Below, one piece after another: positions 53,400-61,313 of a stretch of DNA of 64,000 nt. Numbering within the stretch: position 1 is the first letter of the stretch; each line of letters opens with the position of its first letter. This DNA comes from Porticoccus sp964395715 (lineage in GTDB: Bacteria; Pseudomonadota; Gammaproteobacteria; Pseudomonadales; Porticoccaceae): contig CAYNAU010000001.1 in the NCBI GenBank assembly GCA_964395715.1, positions 620,001 to 684,000 of the forward strand. The letters are read 5' to 3'. Under the pieces are notes generated by a model. That model saw only the letters and a list, made by a program, of their open reading frames with translations. It made no database searches and was not told where the DNA came from. The position numbers were made by a program, and so were the translations under genes.

Positions 53400-53975
53400 T
53401 TACGGGCGAATATGGATGGTATTGCATTCCGTGACGATGGCATCCAGCGGAATATCCCAGGATTGCCGGGCAATATTATCAGTTTCCTGGCAACTGTGGG
53501 CGAGTCCGATCAGTCGCGTGTGGGCGGCCCGGTTGCTCAGGGTGCGGTCATAAAACCCTTTGCCCATGCCCAGACGGTTGCCGCTGGCGTCAAACGCCAC
53601 CAGGGGCAACAGGATCAGGTCCAGCCCGTGCATGGAAGCAATGCGGTTGCCTCTCAGGGGCGGTTGCAGAATGCCATAGCGATTGGCCACCAGCGCATCG
53701 CCGTGGCCATGACGGACAAAATGCAGGCGGTTTTGTTTCAGGGGGTGCAGCACCGGCAGGTAGCAGTGCTTGCCTGCCCGGTCGGCAATGCCCATGGCAA
53801 ACTGCGGGTCGATCTCCCCATCGTTGGCGAGATAAAAGGCAATGTTTTTTCGGTAACGGAATTCCGGCAGACGGCACAGTTGCTCGGCGAGGCCTGCACT
53901 GGCGTTCTGCTGCTGCCGCCGGGTCAGAGATTGGCGGCGCTGCCGCATCAGGCTGCGAAGGTTCTTGCTGTCCAT
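53400..53975 (-). CDS. ygfA: 5-formyltetrahydrofolate cyclo-ligase
   Basis: This enzyme salvages 5-formyl-THF to 5,10-methenyl-THF with ATP and is linked to persister formation in E. coli. It has 191 residues. Motifs are LRSLMRQRRQSLTRRQQQ at the N-terminus, the nucleotide-binding LILLPLVAFDASGNRLGMG and GKGFYDRTLS. ATG 53975 is preferred; a longer version starting at 54035 would overlap the 6S RNA. The 6S RNA gene lies directly upstream, the arrangement conserved in gammaproteobacteria, where ygfA is read through from it. Confidence 0.93.
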   Translation of the reverse strand: MDSKNLRSLMRQRRQSLTRRQQQNASAGLAEQLCRLPEFRYRKNIAFYLANDGEIDPQFAMGIADRAGKHCYLPVLHPLKQNRLHFVRHGHGDALVANRYGILQPPLRGNRIASMHGLDLILLPLVAFDASGNRLGMGKGFYDRTLSNRAAHTRLIGLAHSCQETDNIARQSWDIPLDAIVTECNTIHIRP

Positions 53976-54009
53976 GAATACAGGCAATACCCGGAAGGAA
54001 AATCGAGAA

Positions 54010-54187
54010 TGAGTCCCCGGTGGTGCCGCTGTCAACGTGGCCTTGAACCGTACAGTTCAAGGTGGCGGCTACAGCGACACTTTAGGCTTTCCGTCACGCG
54101 GACATGCACACCGTATCGTCTTGTAACCTCCGGGTTACAGATTATCGGCTCAAGGACTTGTCAACTGGCAAGCACCCCAGGGCGTTG
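54010..54187 (-). ncRNA. ssrS: 6S RNA
   Basis: 6S RNA binds sigma-70 RNA polymerase by mimicking an open promoter. On the minus strand the region contains AGTCCTTGAGCCGATA, close to the E. coli 5' region, and CACCTTGAAC / GGTTCAAGG, the conserved 3' hairpin, with AAGCCTAAA between them. The ends pair (CCCTGGGGTGC with GCACCACCGGGG) to close the long rod. The central region has the GGTCCGTC-like TGTCCGCGTGACGG. Position between zapA and ygfA is the conserved one. The ends are estimates, probably within 5 bases. Confidence 0.93.
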
Positions 54188-54191
54188 CTCT

Positions 54192-54197
54192 AGTATA
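54192..54197 (-). promoter_or_regulatory. -10 element of the 6S RNA promoter
   Basis: The minus-strand hexamer TATACT matches TATAAT at five of six positions and lies about five bases before the inferred 5' end of the 6S RNA. No clear -35 is seen 17 bases upstream. Confidence 0.65.
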
Positions 54198-54223
54198 ACG
54201 CAGCTGTCGATGAAAGGTGGCGA

Positions 54224-54532
54224 TTAAAAGGAGGTGGTGGTCTCGAAGCTCTGCAGGGCGGTATCGAGTTTGTTGTCGAGGCGCTTGAAGGCTTCTTCGG
54301 AAAGGCTCTGGCCGACAGCCTGGGATTCCAGCTTGGTCAGGTCGTAGGTCAGGTTCAGGGCCGCCATCACCGCGATGCGCTCCAGGCCGATAACACTGCC
54401 GGAATTGCGAATGGCGCGCATACGTTCATCCAGGGCGCGGGCGGAGTGCAACAGTGCATCCCGCTCTTCCGGGGGGCAGCTAACCTGGTATTCCTTGTCG
54501 AGAATGCGGATATTGACGGTTTGTTGGCTCAT
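54224..54532 (-). CDS. zapA: Cell division protein ZapA
   Basis: ZapA bundles FtsZ filaments at the Z-ring. This 102-residue protein has the N-terminal domain (VNIRILDKEYQVSCPPEERDA-type start, visible as VNIRILDKEYQVSCPPEE) and the long C-terminal coiled coil (AVMAALNLTYDLTKLES). It is followed by the 6S RNA and preceded by the small coiled-coil gene at 54538, with 5 bp between, in the usual order. Confidence 0.95.
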   Translation of the reverse strand: MSQQTVNIRILDKEYQVSCPPEERDALLHSARALDERMRAIRNSGSVIGLERIAVMAALNLTYDLTKLESQAVGQSLSEEAFKRLDNKLDTALQSFETTTSF

Positions 54533-54537
54533 GATGA

Positions 54538-54744
54538 TCAGCTTTCGCTGTTGAGGTTTTTCAGGCGCACAATCATGTGCTCGACACGGGTTCTCGCCAG
54601 CTCATTCTTTTCCAGCAGGCGGCTGCGTTCTTTCAGCAGGCTGGTTTCACGCTCCCGCAGTGTCAGGTTCTCTTTCTGTAAGCGCGCACAAATATTGATC
54701 AGTCGATCAATTTTGTGTTCGAGTGTCTGCAAATCGTCTGACAT
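54538..54744 (-). CDS. Small coiled-coil protein, TIGR02449 family
   Basis: This 68-residue protein is nearly one continuous coiled coil (LEHKIDRLINICARLQKENL then ETSLLKERSRLLEKNELAR), resembling ZapB-type proteins. The TIGR02449 family always precedes zapA in gammaproteobacteria, so a role in cell division is inferred. ATG 54744 is chosen; the in-frame extension to 54807 lies in the divergent promoter region and shows no family similarity. Confidence 0.88.
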   Translation of the reverse strand: MSDDLQTLEHKIDRLINICARLQKENLTLRERETSLLKERSRLLEKNELARTRVEHMIVRLKNLNSES

Positions 54745-54946
54745 TGCCGTGGCCGTGGCTGATCCTTCACAGCAACTATATTGTGCTGTTACTGAGCGGT
54801 CAATCATCCTGATGCTGTTTCGAGAAGTATTGCCTAGCTATTTGCTGAACTGGGATTTTTTATTTGCACCCCTCCGACAGGATGCTTGGCCACCTGAACG
54901 GTGTTAGGATTCCGGTTCGATCGACCCTGCAAGATTAAGGTTTTCC

Positions 54947-55498
54947 ATGGATTTTAATGATGTTGCCGACGGCTTTATTCATGCCAACCTGCCAGGCAGC
55001 CCTTCCGAGCTGCACGGCATGTTGTGCGGCCGTATTTCCGGGGGCCAGGAATTTGACGAAGAAGAACTGATTAACCTGGTGGCGGAGCTGCTTGATCAGG
55101 AGCGGGAGCGCGTCGAGGATATGGGTGACATGTTGCCAGCGCTGTATGCCTTCTCACGGCAGCAGATTTGCAGTGATGGTTTTGAATTCCAGCCGATCCT
55201 GCCGGAAGACGACATGGAGCTGAACCAGCGACTCGAAGCGCTGGGAGACTGGTGCCAGGGTTTTCTCTATGGGCTGGGCAATTCCAGTATCTCCGGAGAA
55301 ACCGAGCTGGCGGCAGATATTGCCGATGCTCTTCGCGACCTGGCGGCCATTTCCCAGATCGGCATGCTGGAAGATGATGAAGATCAGGAAGATGAAGTCA
55401 GCTACACCGAACTGGTGGAATATGTCCGCGTAGCGGTGCTGCTGATCTATGCAGAACTGGGCATGCCAGAGGTTGAGCAGCCCCGAACACTCCATTAA
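54947..55498 (+). CDS. UPF0149/YgfB family protein
   Basis: This is a 183-residue acidic, mostly helical protein. Family segments are FIHANLPGSPSELHGMLCGR near the start and LGDWCQGFLYGLG in the middle, ending with VRVAVLLIYAELG. In Pseudomonas aeruginosa a YgfB protein (PA5225) affects beta-lactam resistance by modulating ampDh3 expression. It heads the pepP-ubiH-ubiI operon, as in related genomes, and is divergent from the zapA group. Confidence 0.92.
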   Translation: MDFNDVADGFIHANLPGSPSELHGMLCGRISGGQEFDEEELINLVAELLDQERERVEDMGDMLPALYAFSRQQICSDGFEFQPILPEDDMELNQRLEALGDWCQGFLYGLGNSSISGETELAADIADALRDLAAISQIGMLEDDEDQEDEVSYTELVEYVRVAVLLIYAELGMPEVEQPRTLH

Positions 55499-55519
55499 GC
55501 GTATTGGACCCTGTTATCT

Positions 55520-56836
55520 ATGATATCCCGCTCGGAATTTGCCAAACGCAGAGAAACTCTTACCGCCATGATGGCGGAAAACAGCATCGCTATTATTACC
55601 GCGGCCCCGGAGCGGGTACGCAACCGCGATGTGCATTATCCCTACCGGCAGGACAGCGACTTCTATTACCTCACCAACTTCCCCGAGCCGGAAGCCGTTA
55701 TGGTGCTGATTCCGGGTCGTCCCCAGGGCGAGTTCCTGCTGTTCTGTCGCGACCGCAACATTGAACGGGAAATCTGGGACGGCTATCGCGCCGGCCCCGA
55801 AGGTGCCTGTGAACAGTACGGCGCCGACGATGCGTTCCCCATCGATGATATCGACGACATCTTGCCGGGTCTGCTGGAAGGGCGCGACCGTGTCTATTAC
55901 GCCATGGGCAAGGACACCGCTTTCGACAAGCACCTGATGGACTGGGTCAACAATATCCGTTCCCGCGCGCGGGCCGGTGCCAGCCCTCCGGGGGAGTTTG
56001 TAGATCTCGATCATCTGTTGCACGAGTTGCGCCTGTTCAAAAGTCCCGCCGAACAGAAAATCATGCGCACGGCGGCCGAAATTTCCGCCCGCGCCCACTG
56101 CCGGGCCATGCAGATCTGCAAGCCGGGCATGTACGAGTATCAGCTGCAGGCGGAACTGGAACATGAATTCGCCATGGCGGGATCGCGATCCCCCGCCTAC
56201 AGCTCCATCGTCGGCAGCGGCGCCAACGGCTGCATCCTGCACTACGTGGAAAACAGCGCCAAACTGAACGATGGCGACCTGGTGCTAATCGATGCCGGCT
56301 GCGAATTGGAGCATTACGCCTCGGACATTACCCGCACCTTTCCGGTCAACGGCAAGTTCTCGCCGGAACAGAAGGCCATCTATGACGTGGTGCTGGAATC
56401 CCAGTTGGCGGCCATTGACGTTTGCCAGGTGGGCAACCACTGGAACGAACCCCACCAGAAAACGGTGGAAATCATTACCGACGGCCTGATCGACCTGGGA
56501 ATTCTCAAGGGCAGCCGCGATGAGCTGATGGAAACCGGTGCCTTCCGCGATTTCTACATGCACCGTGCCGGTCACTGGCTGGGCATGGATGTGCACGATG
56601 TTGGCGACTACAAGGTGCACGACGAATGGCGCGTGCTGGAGCCGGGCATGGTGCTGACGGTAGAGCCGGGCATTTATATCTCCCGCGACAACCACGATGT
56701 GGAGCCGCGCTGGCGGGGTATCGGCATTCGCATTGAAGATGATGTACTGATCAAGTCAAAAGGCCCCAGCATACTCAGTGCCGCCGCCCCGAAAGCCACC
56801 GCAGACATTGAAGCGCTGATGGCGGAAACCAGGTAA
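55520..56836 (+). CDS. pepP: Xaa-Pro aminopeptidase PepP
   Basis: This manganese metallopeptidase removes N-terminal residues before proline. It has 438 residues: an N-terminal AMP_N domain (RDVHYPYRQDSDFYYLTNFP) and a C-terminal pita-bread fold with metal ligands in VLIDAGCELEHYASDITRTF, HRAGHWLGMDVHDVG and VLTVEPGIYI, plus the last acid in GIGIRIEDD. It is 21 bases downstream of the ygfB-type gene and 5 bases before ubiH. Confidence 0.95.
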   Translation: MISRSEFAKRRETLTAMMAENSIAIITAAPERVRNRDVHYPYRQDSDFYYLTNFPEPEAVMVLIPGRPQGEFLLFCRDRNIEREIWDGYRAGPEGACEQYGADDAFPIDDIDDILPGLLEGRDRVYYAMGKDTAFDKHLMDWVNNIRSRARAGASPPGEFVDLDHLLHELRLFKSPAEQKIMRTAAEISARAHCRAMQICKPGMYEYQLQAELEHEFAMAGSRSPAYSSIVGSGANGCILHYVENSAKLNDGDLVLIDAGCELEHYASDITRTFPVNGKFSPEQKAIYDVVLESQLAAIDVCQVGNHWNEPHQKTVEIITDGLIDLGILKGSRDELMETGAFRDFYMHRAGHWLGMDVHDVGDYKVHDEWRVLEPGMVLTVEPGIYISRDNHDVEPRWRGIGIRIEDDVLIKSKGPSILSAAAPKATADIEALMAETR

Positions 56837-56841
56837 CAACT

Positions 56842-58119
56842 GTGGCGACAGAGCGGGACAACACATTCGATATCACCATCATCGGTGGCGGTATGGTGGG
56901 CGCCAGCCTGGCCCTGCTGTTGTCTTCCCTGAAGCTGGATTGGCGAATCCGCGTGGTGGAGGCGGTGGCAACACCACCCTCCGGCACACCCGCACAGCCC
57001 AGCTTTGATGCCCGCTCCACGGCCCTGTCCCACAGCTCCCGGGAAATTTTCGAACTGCTGGGACTCTGGGAGCAGTTGCAGCCGGGCGTGGCGGCCATCG
57101 ACGAAGTGCATGTGTCCGATCGTGGTCATATCGGCACCACCCGCCTGCTGGCGGAAGAACAAAATCTTCCTGCGCTCGGTTACGTGGTGGAAAATCGTCA
57201 TCTCGGTGCCGCGCTGATGGCGGCGGTGCAGCAGACCCCCGATATTGATTGGCTTGCGCCCGCCCGCGTCACCGCTGTTCAGGCGCGCCGGGTAGGTGTC
57301 AACCTGACGGTTAGCCTCGATGATCAGGATACGACGGAATCTTTTGCCAGCCGCCTGCTGGTGGTGGCAGATGGCGCGCAATCACACACCCGTGAGTTGC
57401 TTGGTATTGGTGCCAGCAGCAAGGATTACGGACAGATGGCGATTGTCGCCAATATCTCCCTTCAGCAGGATCACCAGGGAGTTGCCTACGAGCGCTTTAC
57501 CGACCTCGGCCCTATGGCCATGTTACCGCTGCAACCCATTGAGGGTGAATACCGTGCCGCGCTGATCTGGACGCTGCCGCCGGAACGTGCCGAAGCAATG
57601 CTGCAGGCCGATGACGAAACCTTCCTCGAAGAACTGCAGCAGCGCTTTGGCTTCCGCTTAGGGCATTTCCAACGGGTGGGCAGCCGTCAGGCATATCCCA
57701 TCAAGCTGGTCACCAGCGATGAACAGGTGCGGCGCCATGTAGTGGTCACCGGCAATGCCGCCCACTCCCTGCACCCTGTGGCCGGGCAGGGCTTTAATCT
57801 CGCTCTGCGGGACCTGGCGGTGCTGGCCGAAGTGCTGGGCAATGCTGCCGCCCAAGGTGAAGCCATTGGTGATCTCGGCGTGTTGCAACGCTATTTGAAT
57901 CAACAACAGGCCGACCAGCAGAAAACCATCTTGCTCAGCGACCTGTTGCCCAAAGTCTTCGGGCTGGATTCCTCGCCGGTAGCGCTGGCACGCAACCTAG
58001 GGTTGCTGGCTCTGGATGCGGTGCCGTTGCTGCGCCACCAGTTTGCCCGCCTCGGCATGGGGCTGGAAACCCGCGGTACACCGGGTTTGAACGGCATCAA
58101 GGGAGCCGCCAATGGCTGA
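56842..58119 (+). CDS. ubiH: 2-octaprenyl-6-methoxyphenol hydroxylase UbiH
   Basis: This FAD-dependent monooxygenase adds the C-1 hydroxyl in ubiquinone biosynthesis. It has 425 residues. The FAD dinucleotide-binding motif is IIGGGMVGASLALLLSS, the second FAD motif is LLVVADGAQSHTRELLG, and the ribityl-binding segment is VVVTGNAAHSLHPVAGQGFN. The start is GTG 56842. It overlaps ubiI by 8 bases, so the two hydroxylases of the pathway are translated together. Confidence 0.94.
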   Translation: MATERDNTFDITIIGGGMVGASLALLLSSLKLDWRIRVVEAVATPPSGTPAQPSFDARSTALSHSSREIFELLGLWEQLQPGVAAIDEVHVSDRGHIGTTRLLAEEQNLPALGYVVENRHLGAALMAAVQQTPDIDWLAPARVTAVQARRVGVNLTVSLDDQDTTESFASRLLVVADGAQSHTRELLGIGASSKDYGQMAIVANISLQQDHQGVAYERFTDLGPMAMLPLQPIEGEYRAALIWTLPPERAEAMLQADDETFLEELQQRFGFRLGHFQRVGSRQAYPIKLVTSDEQVRRHVVVTGNAAHSLHPVAGQGFNLALRDLAVLAEVLGNAAAQGEAIGDLGVLQRYLNQQQADQQKTILLSDLLPKVFGLDSSPVALARNLGLLALDAVPLLRHQFARLGMGLETRGTPGLNGIKGAANG

Positions 58120-59332
58120 TCATGCCTTTGATATCGTGGTGGTGGGTGCCGGTATGGTCGGCGCCAGCTTTGCCGCCCGGGTGGCCAGTACCAGTTGGGG
58201 TGCCGGGCTGCGTATCGGTGTACTGGAAGCCAGTCCCTTCGTGATGCCCGACCTGTCCAAAACCTTTGATCCCCGGGTTGTGGCGCTGACCGAAGTATCC
58301 CGGCAACTGCTGAGTGATGTCGGTGTCTGGCCACAGATAGCCAGCCGTCGTACCTGCCCCTACCGCCATATGGAAGTGTGGGAGGCGGATGGCACCGGCC
58401 ATATCGAATTCGACTGCGCCGAAGTGCGCCAGCCCAGCCTTGGGCATATTGTCGAAAATGCCCTGATCGTCGAGGCCCTGTTGCAGCGCTTGGAAGCATT
58501 GCCCAATGTGACACTACTTTGCCCGGCCAAAGTCACCGGTCTGGAACGTCTGGAAAAAGATGGTGGTGTGGTGATTGAACTGGCCGATGGCGAAAGGGTG
58601 ACAACCCAGTTGCTGGCCGCCGCCGACGGTGCCCGCTCACGGGTGCGCGAACTCTGCGGCCTGCAATTGCGACAGTGGGATTATGGCCATCAGGCCATCG
58701 TCACCACCATTACCACCGAACAGGAACACAATTTTACGGCCCGTCAGCGTTTTCTACCGGCCGGTCCTCTGGCGTTTCTGCCCTTGCAGGACGAGCAGGG
58801 CGACTGCCACCGCTGTTCCATTGTCTGGTCCCAGCAGTCCGAGAAAGCCAAAGAGCTGATGGCGCTGGACGAGGCAGAGTTTTGCCGGGCGCTGGGTCAG
58901 GCCAGCGATCACTGCCTGGGTGAGATTACCGCCGTCGATAAACGTTACTGCATTCCTCTGTGGCAACGCCATGCAGTGGATTACGTGTTGCCCGGCATTG
59001 CCCTACTGGGAGATGCCGCCCATACCATTCACCCGCTGGCGGGCCAGGGGGTGAATCTCGGTTTTCAGGATGCCATCACCCTGGCAGAAGAAATCCAGCG
59101 CTCCCTGTCGCGGGGGCTGTCGCCGGGTGAGCTGTCCGGGCTGAAGCGCTACCAGCGTCGCCGCAAACCCCACAACCTGGGAATGATGGCCACCATGGAA
59201 GGCTTTAAGCGCCTGTTTGAATCCCAGGCCATGCCCCTGCGGTTGTTGCGCAACGACGGCATGAAGCTGGCCAACCAACTCGGCCCCCTGAAAAACCAGC
59301 TGGTACGTCAGGCCATGGGGCTTGGTGGTTAA
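58112..59332 (+). CDS. ubiI: 2-octaprenylphenol hydroxylase UbiI (VisC type)
   Basis: This FAD monooxygenase performs C-5 hydroxylation in ubiquinone biosynthesis and is related to UbiH, presumably by duplication. It has 406 residues. Motifs are IVVVGAGMVGASFAARVA, LLAAADGARSRVRELCG and ALLGDAAHTIHPLAGQGVN. Identification as UbiI rather than another member (for example UbiF) rests on gene order pepP-ubiH-ubiI and overall pattern. Confidence 0.88.
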   Translation: MADHAFDIVVVGAGMVGASFAARVASTSWGAGLRIGVLEASPFVMPDLSKTFDPRVVALTEVSRQLLSDVGVWPQIASRRTCPYRHMEVWEADGTGHIEFDCAEVRQPSLGHIVENALIVEALLQRLEALPNVTLLCPAKVTGLERLEKDGGVVIELADGERVTTQLLAAADGARSRVRELCGLQLRQWDYGHQAIVTTITTEQEHNFTARQRFLPAGPLAFLPLQDEQGDCHRCSIVWSQQSEKAKELMALDEAEFCRALGQASDHCLGEITAVDKRYCIPLWQRHAVDYVLPGIALLGDAAHTIHPLAGQGVNLGFQDAITLAEEIQRSLSRGLSPGELSGLKRYQRRRKPHNLGMMATMEGFKRLFESQAMPLRLLRNDGMKLANQLGPLKNQLVRQAMGLGG

Positions 59333-59418
59333 GGCCAGCTTTCCAAGCACTTTAGTTTGCCGGCATTCGGGTTTAAAATCCCCGGCAGTTTTAGACTACC
59401 AATTTTGAGGACACCACC

Positions 59419-59808
59419 ATGAGCGAGACCCCATCTGATCTGAAGTACGCCAGCACCCACGAATGGGCTCGCGACGAAGGTGACGGCACTGTGACCGTGG
59501 GCATTACCGACCACGCCCAGGACAGCCTCGGCGACGTGGTGTATGTGGAGCTTCCCGAAATCGGCACCAACGTTTCCGCCGGTGATGAAGCCGGTGTGGT
59601 GGAATCCGTGAAAGCCGCTTCCGATATTTATGCACCCGTATCCGGCGAAGTGATCGCCATTAACGAGCTGCTGGAAAACGCGCCGGAAACCATTAACGAT
59701 TCCCCCTACGACGACGGCTGGTTTTTCAAAATCAAAATGTCCGACCCGGAAGAACTGGAAGACATGATGGATGCCGATGCCTACGCCGATGCGTCGGACG
59801 AAGACTAA
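59419..59808 (+). CDS. gcvH: Glycine cleavage system H protein
   Basis: GcvH is the lipoyl carrier that shuttles the aminomethyl group between the P, T and L proteins. It has 129 residues. The lipoylated Lys65 lies in GVVESVKAASDIYAPVSG. DLKYASTHEWARDEGDG is the typical N-terminus. It has its own ribosome-binding site and a terminator right after. gcvT and gcvP are not in the window, although pseudomonads place them in the same neighbourhood. Confidence 0.96.
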   Translation: MSETPSDLKYASTHEWARDEGDGTVTVGITDHAQDSLGDVVYVELPEIGTNVSAGDEAGVVESVKAASDIYAPVSGEVIAINELLENAPETINDSPYDDGWFFKIKMSDPEELEDMMDADAYADASDED

Positions 59809-59832
59809 GCTGGGCTTTTCCAAAAGCGCATT

Positions 59833-59862
59833 AAAAAGGGCTGCCAATGGCAGCCCTTTTTT
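59833..59862. terminator. Bidirectional terminator between gcvH and hemB
   Basis: AAAAAGGGCTGCC and GGCAGCCCTTTTTT form a perfect stem around AAT. It separates two convergent genes and has T-runs for both strands. Confidence 0.92.
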
Positions 59863-59880
59863 GTTTCGGATAAAAAGCCG

Positions 59881-60894
59881 TTATTTGTTTAATAGCCGCG
59901 CCGCTTCCATCGCAAAATAGGTCAGCACCCCGTCAGCCCCGGCACGCTTAAAGCACAGCAGTGACTCCAGAATAATCTGCTCCCGGTTCAGCCAGCCGTT
60001 TTCAAAGGCTGCACAGTGCATGGCGTATTCGCCGCTCACCTGGTACACAAACGTGGGGGCTTTCAGTTCTTCCTTCACACGGCGCACCACGTCCAGGTAG
60101 GGCATGCCAGGTTTCACCATGATCATGTCCGCCCCTTCCTGCAAATCCAGGGCGCACTCGTGTAGGGCTTCGTCGCTATTGGCCGGGTCCATCTGGTAGG
60201 TTTTCTTGTCGCCGCCCTTGATATTGGCAGCAGAACCCACCGCATCCCGGAACGGGCCGTAGTAGCTGGAGGCGTACTTGGCGGAATAGGCCATGATGCG
60301 GGTATTCACATGGCCATTTTGTTCCAGAATATTGCGCACCGCACCGATGCGGCCGTCCATCATGTCCGAGGGGGCCACCACATCGGCGCCAGCCTCGGCG
60401 TGGGACAGCGCCTGTTTCACTAGAGTTTCTACGGTAATGTCGTTCAGTACATAGCCGCTGGTTTCATCAATAATGCCGTCCTGGCCGTGCACCGTGAAAG
60501 GGTCCAGCGCCACATCGGTCATCACCCCCAGCTCTGGCACAGCATCCTTGATGGCTTTCACCGCTCGCTGTGCCAACCCATCCGGGTTGTAGGATTCTTC
60601 TGCTAACAATGTCTTGGCGGACTGTGGCGTCACCGGAAACAGCGCCACCATGGGAATGCCGAGGTCGGCAATATCACGGGCCTGCTTCACCAGCAGATCG
60701 ATGGACAGCCGCTCGATACCGGGCATGGAGCCTACAGCCTCGCGCTGGCCGGAGCCCTCCAGCACAAACACCGGGTAAATCAGGTCGTTGGGCGTAAGCA
60801 CCGATTCCCGCACCAGGCGGCGGGAGAAATCATCGGCGCGGTTGCGACGCAAGCGGGTGGTGGGAAAAGGTCCGCGATTGTGACTGAAACTCAT
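59881..60894 (-). CDS. hemB: Delta-aminolevulinic acid dehydratase (porphobilinogen synthase)
   Basis: HemB joins two 5-aminolevulinate molecules into porphobilinogen in haem synthesis. It has 337 residues. The active-site lysines are Lys206 (AYSAKYASSYYGPFRDA) and Lys261 (MIMVKPGMPYLDVV). The segment at 127-140 reads DVALDPFTVHGQDG, with aspartate and alanine where zinc enzymes have cysteines, so this is the magnesium-type enzyme as in Pseudomonas. ATG 60894 has GGAG upstream; the long extension upstream is not conserved. Confidence 0.95.
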   Translation of the reverse strand: MSFSHNRGPFPTTRLRRNRADDFSRRLVRESVLTPNDLIYPVFVLEGSGQREAVGSMPGIERLSIDLLVKQARDIADLGIPMVALFPVTPQSAKTLLAEESYNPDGLAQRAVKAIKDAVPELGVMTDVALDPFTVHGQDGIIDETSGYVLNDITVETLVKQALSHAEAGADVVAPSDMMDGRIGAVRNILEQNGHVNTRIMAYSAKYASSYYGPFRDAVGSAANIKGGDKKTYQMDPANSDEALHECALDLQEGADMIMVKPGMPYLDVVRRVKEELKAPTFVYQVSGEYAMHCAAFENGWLNREQIILESLLCFKRAGADGVLTYFAMEAARLLNK

Positions 60895-61306
60895 GGCTAC
60901 TCCGGGTGTGATAAGCCTGAGGATAATAGGTGGGATAGGGCGGTTAATCAATTTGTTGCAACGTAAGCTACACGGTATAAGTTGCCAGCCATTGGTGAGA
61001 GTGGAATACTTGGCCCTTGCTAAACAGGGCAACTCGATCTGCCCTTAAAGGGGGGCATCCCACAAGCCAAGGGAATGGTAATGACGTTTCTGCAAAACTT
61101 TCATTTCAAACTGACGTCCTGTCCAGCCTGCCATTTTTTTATCCACCAAACAAAATACTGCCCTTATAACTGGCTTTAGAAATCCGGGTTTGTGTAGATT
61201 GTTATGAAATTTAGAGCGTTACGGAATGTTATGGGGGCCAGCATAGTATATTACAGCGGCCGCCTTTTAATAATTATTATGAGGCCGAAGGCCTCATTAA
61301 CAGAAT
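60895..61306. promoter_or_regulatory. hemB upstream region adjoining the integron cassette
   Basis: No gene is visible in these 412 bp. It must hold the hemB promoter on the minus strand. There are imperfect hairpins around 61038-61056 (GCCCTTAAAGGGGGGC) and a perfect one at 61281-61295 (GAGGCC-GAA-GGCCTC). The stretch 61190-61270 is AT-rich (TATATT at 61247) and could contain a promoter toward the cassette. TAAC-AGAAT-GTTA at 61298-61310 forms an inverted pair of integrase-like core boxes that might be an attI site. No integrase gene is present. Confidence 0.4.
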
Positions 61307-61313
61307 GTTAGAT
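61307..61313 (+). other. Integron core site (left boundary of gene cassette)
   Basis: GTTAGAT fits the core consensus GTTRRRY exactly. Cleavage falls after the G, so the cassette starts at 61308. It is the exact complement of the R'' box ATCTAAC of the attC at the far end of this cassette. Confidence 0.8.

Noticed and set aside
53976..54035. Extended N-terminus for ygfA starting at 54035
   Set aside because: It would overlap the 3' end of the 6S RNA and has no similarity to the family; the start at 53975 fits.
59333..59418. Glycine riboswitch upstream of gcvH
   Set aside because: The 86-bp gap is too short for a tandem glycine riboswitch and I see no matching conserved core.
61038..61056. 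Older attC remnant between hemB and the PIN cassette
   Set aside because: The hairpins there lack RYYYAAC and GTTRRRY boxes at suitable distance; only the core at 61307 is convincing.
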